Assembly: GCF_900111675.1 (NCBI RefSeq) | Contig: NZ_FOHO01000001.1 | Span: 62,001 to 126,000, forward strand | Length of the DNA stretch: 64,000 nucleotides | Direction of reading: 5' to 3' | Source of the DNA: Paracoccus homiensis | GTDB lineage: Bacteria; Pseudomonadota; Alphaproteobacteria; Rhodobacterales; Rhodobacteraceae | In this document: positions 59,420 to 64,000 of the stretch, piece after piece | How the letters are laid out: each line of letters begins with the position of its first letter | Numbering within the stretch: position 1 is the first letter of the stretch | The notes under the pieces: model-generated | Told to the model about the DNA's origin: nothing | The model's database searches: none | What the model saw: the letters and a program-made list of their open reading frames with translations, nothing else | Position numbers and translations under genes: made by a program

Positions 59420-61070
59420 TATCCGTCCCGTCGATACCGACTATGTCCGCCACCGCGCGGCCCAGTTCCGCAGCCAGGTCGCCCGCCGTCTTGACGGCAG
59501 CCTGACCGAGGATGAATTCAAGCCGCTGCGCCTGATGAACGGCGTCTATCTGCAGCTGCATGCCTACATGCTGCGCGTGGCCATTCCCTATGGCACGATC
59601 AGCCCCGATCAGATGCGCATGCTGGCGCATCTGGCCGCGACCTATGACAAGGGCTACGGCCACTGGACCACCCGCCAGAACATCCAGTTCAACTGGCCCA
59701 AGCTGGTGGACATTCCCGATATGCTGGACGATCTGGCCTCGGTCGGGATGCATGCCATCCAGACCTCGGGCAACACGATCCGCAACGTGACCACCGACGC
59801 CTTTGCCGGTGCCGCCAAGGACGAAGTGACCGATCCGCGCCCCTATGCCGAATTGCTGCGCAGCTGGTCGACCGACCATGCCGAATTCCAGTGGCTGCCG
59901 CGCAAGTTCAAGATCGCCATTTCCGGCGGCTCGCGCGACCGTGCGCTGGTTGCGGCCCATGATATCGGGCTGCGGCTGGTGGAACAGGACGGCAAGACCG
60001 GCTTCGAGGTCTGGGTCGGGGGCGGTCTTGGCCGCACGCCGATGCTGGGCCAGGTGATCCGCGACTTCCTGCCGGAAGAGGATCTGCTGCCCTATATCGA
60101 GGCGATCATCGCGACCTATAACCTGTCGGGTCGTCGCGACAACAAATACAAGGCCCGCATCAAGATCACCGTGTCCGAACGCGGTCTGGACGTGTTCAAA
60201 GCCGAAACCGAGGAAGAATTCCTGCGCCGCCGCCGCGATTTCCACGGCGCCGACCGCGAGGCGCTGGCGATCTTCCGGGACCGCTTTGCCGCCCCGGCCT
60301 TCCGCAATGCCGGCAGCGACGGCTATCAGGCCGAGCGTCAGGCGAACCCCGCCTTCCGCAGCTGGACCGATACCAACCTGCACGACCACAAGGTCGACGG
60401 CTATGCCAGCGTCATCGTGACCTTCAAATCGCCGGGCCAGACGCCGGGCGATGCCAGCGCCGACCAGATGCGCCTTCTGGCCGATCTGGCCGAGAAATAC
60501 GGCCATAACGACCTGCGCATCAGCCATGACCAGAACGTCGTGCTGCCGCATGTCCACAAATCGGATCTGGCCGCGCTGTATCTGGCGCTGCGCGAGGCCG
60601 GACTGGCCACTGCGAATGCCGGACTGACCAGCGATATCATCGCCTGCCCCGGCATGGATTACTGCGCGCTGGCGACGGCCCGGTCGATCCCGATCGCGCA
60701 AGAGATTGCCGACCATTTCCGCGCCGAGGGCCTGGAAGAGGAAATCGGCAAGCTGAACATCCGCATCTCGGGCTGCATCAACGCCTGCGGTCACCACCAT
60801 CTGGGCCATATCGGCATCCTGGGGCTGGATCGCGCCGGGGTCGAGAATTATCAGATCACGCTGGGTGGCGACGGCTATGACATCCCGGCCATCGGCCAGC
60901 GTGCCGGCGCGGGCTTCCCCGCCGAAGAGGTCGTGCCAGCCATCGACCGCCTTATGCGCGCCTATCTTGAGGTCCGCGAAAGCGCGTCCGAGCGTTTTCT
61001 GGATGCCTATCGCCGCCTTGGTCCCGCGCCCTTCAAGGCCGCGCTGTACCCCGAGACGGCCCATGCTTGA
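59412..61070 (+). CDS. cysI: Sulfite reductase haemoprotein (siroheme/4Fe-4S)
   Basis: A 552-residue enzyme reducing sulfite to sulfide with six electrons. It has two repeated ferredoxin-like/haem halves. The [4Fe-4S]-siroheme cysteines are in CPGMDYC and SGCINACGHHHLG (C-x5-C ... C-x3-C). The basic motif GHWTTRQNIQFNWPKLVDIP binds siroheme carboxylates. The electron donor may be ferredoxin through the Fpr encoded downstream. Identity as sulfite rather than nitrite reductase rests on the operon. Confidence 0.92.
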   Translation: MFDIRPVDTDYVRHRAAQFRSQVARRLDGSLTEDEFKPLRLMNGVYLQLHAYMLRVAIPYGTISPDQMRMLAHLAATYDKGYGHWTTRQNIQFNWPKLVDIPDMLDDLASVGMHAIQTSGNTIRNVTTDAFAGAAKDEVTDPRPYAELLRSWSTDHAEFQWLPRKFKIAISGGSRDRALVAAHDIGLRLVEQDGKTGFEVWVGGGLGRTPMLGQVIRDFLPEEDLLPYIEAIIATYNLSGRRDNKYKARIKITVSERGLDVFKAETEEEFLRRRRDFHGADREALAIFRDRFAAPAFRNAGSDGYQAERQANPAFRSWTDTNLHDHKVDGYASVIVTFKSPGQTPGDASADQMRLLADLAEKYGHNDLRISHDQNVVLPHVHKSDLAALYLALREAGLATANAGLTSDIIACPGMDYCALATARSIPIAQEIADHFRAEGLEEEIGKLNIRISGCINACGHHHLGHIGILGLDRAGVENYQITLGGDGYDIPAIGQRAGAGFPAEEVVPAIDRLMRAYLEVRESASERFLDAYRRLGPAPFKAALYPETAHA

Positions 61071-61794
61071 TGGCAACCTCGACACGCGCGCGGGGCGGCT
61101 GAACGACCGGTACCGGCATCATGCTGCGACCGGGGTTCTGCGCCGCGCCGTCAGCGACCCCGATCTGGGGCGCGTGGCGCTGGTGTCGTCGTTCGGCGCG
61201 GAATCGGTCGTGCTGCTGCATATGGTCAGTGTCGCGGCGCCGGGCCTGCCGGTCCTGTTCATCGACACCGAGATGCTGTTTCCCGAAACGCTGGAATATC
61301 AGCGCGAGGTGGCGGCAAAGCTGGGCCTGACCGACATCCGCATCATCCGCGCCACCGCAGATGAGATCGCCCGCCACGATCCCGACGGCACCCTACATCA
61401 GTTCGATCAGGACGCCTGCTGCAACCTGCGCAAGACCGTGCCGCTGGAACAGGCGCTGTCGGGCTTTGACGCCTGGATCACCGGCCGCAAGCGGTTCCAG
61501 AACGGCCAGCGCGCCGCGCTGGAATTCTTCGAGCCCGAAGAACCGTCGCGCCTGCGCGTGAACCCCCTGGCCCATTGGCGGCCCGAGGATGTGCAGGAAT
61601 ACATGGTCGAAAACAATCTGCCCCGGCATCCGCTGGTCGCCAAGGGCTATCCGTCAATCGGTTGTGCGCCCTGCACCTCGCCCGTAAAGCCGGGCGAAGA
61701 CCCCCGCGCGGGCCGCTGGCGCGGCAGCGACAAATCCGAATGCGGCATTCACTTCATTGGCGGGCGCATGGTCCGCGGAAAGGTCTCGGCATGA
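61063..61794 (+). CDS. cysH: Assimilatory APS reductase
   Basis: A 243-residue thioredoxin-dependent reductase of adenylyl sulfate to sulfite. The ATP-PP-like loop is SSFGAESVVLLHMV. The iron-sulfur cysteine pairs are in DACCNLRK and GCAPC, and the catalytic Cys is in KSECGIHF. The CC...CxxC signature marks the APS- rather than PAPS-reducing type. Starts eight bases within cysI. Confidence 0.92.
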   Translation: MLDGNLDTRAGRLNDRYRHHAATGVLRRAVSDPDLGRVALVSSFGAESVVLLHMVSVAAPGLPVLFIDTEMLFPETLEYQREVAAKLGLTDIRIIRATADEIARHDPDGTLHQFDQDACCNLRKTVPLEQALSGFDAWITGRKRFQNGQRAALEFFEPEEPSRLRVNPLAHWRPEDVQEYMVENNLPRHPLVAKGYPSIGCAPCTSPVKPGEDPRAGRWRGSDKSECGIHFIGGRMVRGKVSA

Positions 61795-62177
61795 GCGAGC
61801 AACTGAACAGCGAAGACATCATCGTTCGCGACGACGGCTTTCACCCGCTGGACGTTCAGGCCGAACTGATCCTTGCGCCAGATACCGCGCCCGAGGAACT
61901 GGTCGACCACCTGCACCGCGACCTGATCGGCATCGACTTTCCGGCCTTCAGCGATGGTCGGGGCTTCACGCTGGCGCGTCGCCTGCGCGAACTGGGCTAT
62001 CAGGGTCGCCTGCGTGCGACCGGCCGCCTGATCGCCGATCAATACGCCATGGCCCGCCGCGTGGGCTTTGACGAGGTGCAGGTGGCCGCCGACATCGCCG
62101 CACGCCAGCCGCAGGACCAATGGGTCGCCCGTTCGGACTGGCGCGACTTTGACCACCGCGCAAACCTGGCAAGCTAA
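61791..62177 (+). CDS. DUF934 protein of the sulfate-assimilation operon
   Basis: A 128-residue protein, MSEQLNSEDIIVRDDGFHPL, with IDFPAFSDGRGFTLARRLRE, GYQGRLRATGRLIADQYAMA and RRVGFDEVQV typical of DUF934 (sometimes called CysX-like, putative oxidoreductase-associated). It couples to cysH by ATGA. Probably an accessory of sulfite reductase. Confidence 0.87.
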   Translation: MSEQLNSEDIIVRDDGFHPLDVQAELILAPDTAPEELVDHLHRDLIGIDFPAFSDGRGFTLARRLRELGYQGRLRATGRLIADQYAMARRVGFDEVQVAADIAARQPQDQWVARSDWRDFDHRANLAS

Positions 62178-62228
62178 GCGGGCTTTCGCCGCATTGCCAA
62201 ATCGCATAAGACATTCTGGAATTTTGAC

Positions 62229-63068
62229 ATGACGCTGGATCTGACCGTGGCCGACGCCGCCGAAAAACCTGCCAAGACCCTTCCCGATGCCCAGACGGTT
62301 ACCGCCGTGACGCATTGGACCGACACGCTGTTTTCGTTCCGCGTGACCCGCCCGGCAAGCCTGCGCTTCCGGTCGGGCGAATTCGTGATGATCGGCCTGC
62401 TGGGCGACAATGGCAAACCGATCCTGCGCGCCTATTCCATCGCCTCGCCCAACTGGGACGATGAGCTGGAATTCTATTCGATCAAGGTTCCGGACGGGCC
62501 GCTGACCTCGCGTCTGCAACATATCCAGCCGGGCGACCAGATCATCCTGCGCCCCAAGCCCGTGGGCACGCTGGTTCTGGACGCGCTGCTGCCGGGCAAA
62601 CGCCTGTGGTTCCTGGCCACCGGCACCGGCCTTGCGCCCTTCGCCAGCCTGATGCGCGACCCCGAAACCTTCGAGCGTTACGAGCAGGTCATCATGATGC
62701 ACACCTGCCGCACCGCGGACGAACTGACCTATGGCCGCGAACTGGTCGAGAACCTGAAAAACGACCCGTTGCTGGGCGAGTTGTATGGCGAGGATTTCGC
62801 CAAGCGCCTGCTGTACTACCCGACCACCACGCGCGAGGATTCGCCGCTGATGGGCCGGATCACCGACAACATGACCTCGGGCAAGGTGTTCCAGGATCTG
62901 GGCCTGCCCCCGATGGATGCCGAAACCGACCGCGCCATGATTTGCGGCAGCCTGGCGTTCAACGTCGATGTGAAGGCGGTTCTGGAAGGCTTTGGCCTGC
63001 GTGAAGGCGCCAATTCGGACCCGAAGGAATTCGTGGTCGAGAAGGCCTTCGTGGGCGAAGGCGTCTGA
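62229..63068 (+). CDS. fpr: Ferredoxin-NADP reductase
   Basis: A 279-residue FAD enzyme moving electrons between NADPH and ferredoxin or flavodoxin. FAD motif LRAYSIASP, NADP-binding FLATGTGLAPFASL, and C-terminal SLAFNVDVKAVLEGFGL. It is the last gene of the operon, 51 bp after DUF934, so it can supply electrons to sulfite reductase. Confidence 0.92.
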   Translation: MTLDLTVADAAEKPAKTLPDAQTVTAVTHWTDTLFSFRVTRPASLRFRSGEFVMIGLLGDNGKPILRAYSIASPNWDDELEFYSIKVPDGPLTSRLQHIQPGDQIILRPKPVGTLVLDALLPGKRLWFLATGTGLAPFASLMRDPETFERYEQVIMMHTCRTADELTYGRELVENLKNDPLLGELYGEDFAKRLLYYPTTTREDSPLMGRITDNMTSGKVFQDLGLPPMDAETDRAMICGSLAFNVDVKAVLEGFGLREGANSDPKEFVVEKAFVGEGV

Positions 63069-63092
63069 CCTTTCGCAACATGGGTTTGACGG

Positions 63093-63118
63093 GGGCGCGG
63101 CATTGCTGCGCCCTTTTT
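63093..63118 (+). terminator. Terminator of the sulfate-assimilation operon
   Basis: GGGCGC pairs with GCGCCC and is followed by TTTTT, 24 bp after the fpr stop. Confidence 0.8.
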
Positions 63119-63144
63119 CGTTCGCTGCGGCGCTCGACATGAAA

Positions 63145-63168
63145 AGACCCCGGACAAGGCCGGGGTCT
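63145..63168 (-). terminator. Terminator of the CoA-binding protein gene
   Basis: AGACCCCGG pairs with CCGGGGTCT. On the minus strand TTTTC follows the stem, so it ends the leftward gene. Confidence 0.75.
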
Positions 63169-63188
63169 GTGCGTCATGCTGGGGTCCG

Positions 63189-63620
63189 TCAAAGATGGCG
63201 CGGAAACTCGATCTTGGGGCAGCGGTCCTGAATGACGGTGACACCACGCGCCTCGGCCCTTGCGGCGGCCTGATCATGGCGCACCCCCAGCTGCAACCAG
63301 ATTGTCGCAAGGTCGGGCAGGACGGCCAGGGCTTCGTCAACGATGGCGGGCACCGCCTCGCTGCGGCGGAACACATCGACCATCTGCACCCCGGCATCGC
63401 GCGGGATATCCGACAGGCTGGCATAGACGGTTTCGCCCAGAATCACCTTGCCCGCGTGGCCGGGATTGACCGGGATCACGCGAAAACCCTGCGATTGCAG
63501 ATAGCGCGCGACACCCCAGCTTGGCCGCGCCTCGTCGGGCGACAGGCCGACGACGGCAACAACCCTGTTAGTGCGGGCGATGCGGCGGATGTCTTCGTCA
63601 TCCTCCAGTTCAAGCTCCAT
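63189..63620 (-). CDS. CoA-binding domain protein (YccU-like)
   Basis: A 143-residue single Rossmann domain: RVVAVVGLSPDEARPSWGVA, YLQSQGFRVIPVNPGHAGKV, GVQMVDVFRRSEAVPAIVDE and GVTVIQDRCPKIEF. This matches the small CoA_binding/YccU family; biological role unknown. GAGG precedes the ATG. Confidence 0.88.
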   Translation of the reverse strand: MELELEDDEDIRRIARTNRVVAVVGLSPDEARPSWGVARYLQSQGFRVIPVNPGHAGKVILGETVYASLSDIPRDAGVQMVDVFRRSEAVPAIVDEALAVLPDLATIWLQLGVRHDQAAARAEARGVTVIQDRCPKIEFPRHL

Positions 63621-63834
63621 GGCGAACCTCCTCTCTCCCCCTTAAGTCGTAGGACAGTCTCATATAAAAGGCGCCCGGTCCAGAAATCTGGCCGGGCGCA
63701 AGTCGCGGAACGAGGGACAGTGATCCGAACATGACCGTTCCGAGGTCATGTTCTGTGATGTAAATGAGCATCATAGGGGGAAAGTTCCACCCCGATCGCG
63801 CTTTCGTGATTCGAAGCCGTTCACATTCCGGAAG

Positions 63835-64000
63835 TCAACGCAGGGTGACGAAAGCCTGCTTTGCGTCCTTCAGAACCTGCCGGGGGGCCTTCCACAGACG
63901 CTGTTCCGCCGAATCGGAGCGCAGAAGGTAAAGCTGTTTGCCCACGATGGCGAAGTGTCGGGGATCGCCCGCGACCTTGCGCCCCTCCAGCAGTGAAACC
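63835..64000 (-). CDS. YHS-domain-like protein, C-terminal part only (cut by window edge)
   Basis: The minus strand reads, at its end, GDPRHFAIVGKQLYLLRSDS and then AEQRLWKAPRQVLKDAKQAF before a stop at 63835-63837. The alternation of a short strand and helices resembles YHS-domain proteins of Rhodobacteraceae. The N-terminal part lies beyond position 64000. Confidence 0.6.
   Translation of the reverse strand, partial: VSLLEGRKVAGDPRHFAIVGKQLYLLRSDSAEQRLWKAPRQVLKDAKQAFVTLR

Noticed and set aside
59133..61085. A 650-codon open frame antisense to cysI
   Set aside because: High-GC codon bias leaves long open frames opposite real genes; it has no family likeness and lies fully within the sulfite reductase operon.
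1..64000. CRISPR arrays or insertion sequences
   Set aside because: No regularly spaced repeats and no transposase-like product or terminal inverted repeats were seen.

Overview
The window is a high-GC stretch of alphaproteobacterial chromosome, most likely Rhodobacteraceae and probably Paracoccus or a close relative. The evidence is the gene content (RecA, CckA, a DUF2849-sulfite reductase-APS reductase-DUF934 operon, and a DMSP lyase DddP) and an alphaproteobacterial SOS box of the form GTTC-N7-GTTC upstream of recA.

Left chromosomal arm (1-10.9 kb): alaS, recA, a small sulfotransferase-like gene, the cell-cycle hybrid kinase cckA, an RsmB-type RNA methyltransferase, an unrecognised conserved gene and an FbpB-like iron(III) ABC permease, ending in tRNA-Thr(TGT).

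Prophage (about 10.93-50.83 kb): an apparently complete temperate phage of about 40 kb sits in the 3' end of tRNA-Thr. A 16-bp core including the CCA end is repeated at 10929-10944 and 50810-50825, and the tyrosine integrase lies next to the right core. The left part is an immunity region: a cI-like repressor and a cro-like gene, flanked by two pairs of related 17-bp operators. A leftward operon of very small genes runs into a cytosine methyltransferase-like gene and an AlpA-like regulator. The rightward early operon encodes a replication protein, an HD phosphohydrolase, a VRR-NUC nuclease, an altered MT-A70 methylase and a Mor-like activator. A cargo block follows (17.6-22.8 kb) with an MrcB_N-HNH nuclease, a PD-(D/E)XK protein and an AT-rich P-loop ATPase, which looks like anti-phage defence. 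Then come lysis genes, a ParB-methyltransferase, lambda-type terminase and portal, an HK97-type protease fused to major capsid, and a P2-type contractile tail in the order V-W-J-I-fibre-FI-FII-E/E'-T-U-X-D. The E/E' pair keeps the -1 frameshift site T TTT TTG. Between the tail and the integrase lie csp, a DUF982 gene, two small genes and hicAB.

Right chromosomal arm (50.9-64 kb): an osmolyte and methylated-compound locus with a BCCT transporter, a GbcA-like Rieske oxygenase, a DgcA-like flavin oxidoreductase, a TetR regulator and dddP. A near-identical 15-bp sequence precedes both dddP and the tetR/oxidoreductase divergent promoter. It is followed by an Lrp-type regulator divergent from the sulfate-assimilation operon (DUF2849, cysI, cysH, DUF934, fpr). 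The window ends with a CoA-binding protein gene and a YHS-like gene cut by the window edge. DMSP or betaine breakdown and sulfur assimilation therefore lie side by side.

The least explained observations are an 18-bp hairpin-forming sequence that recurs in one orientation at prophage gene boundaries, the defence-like cargo block, and the four-site operator layout.
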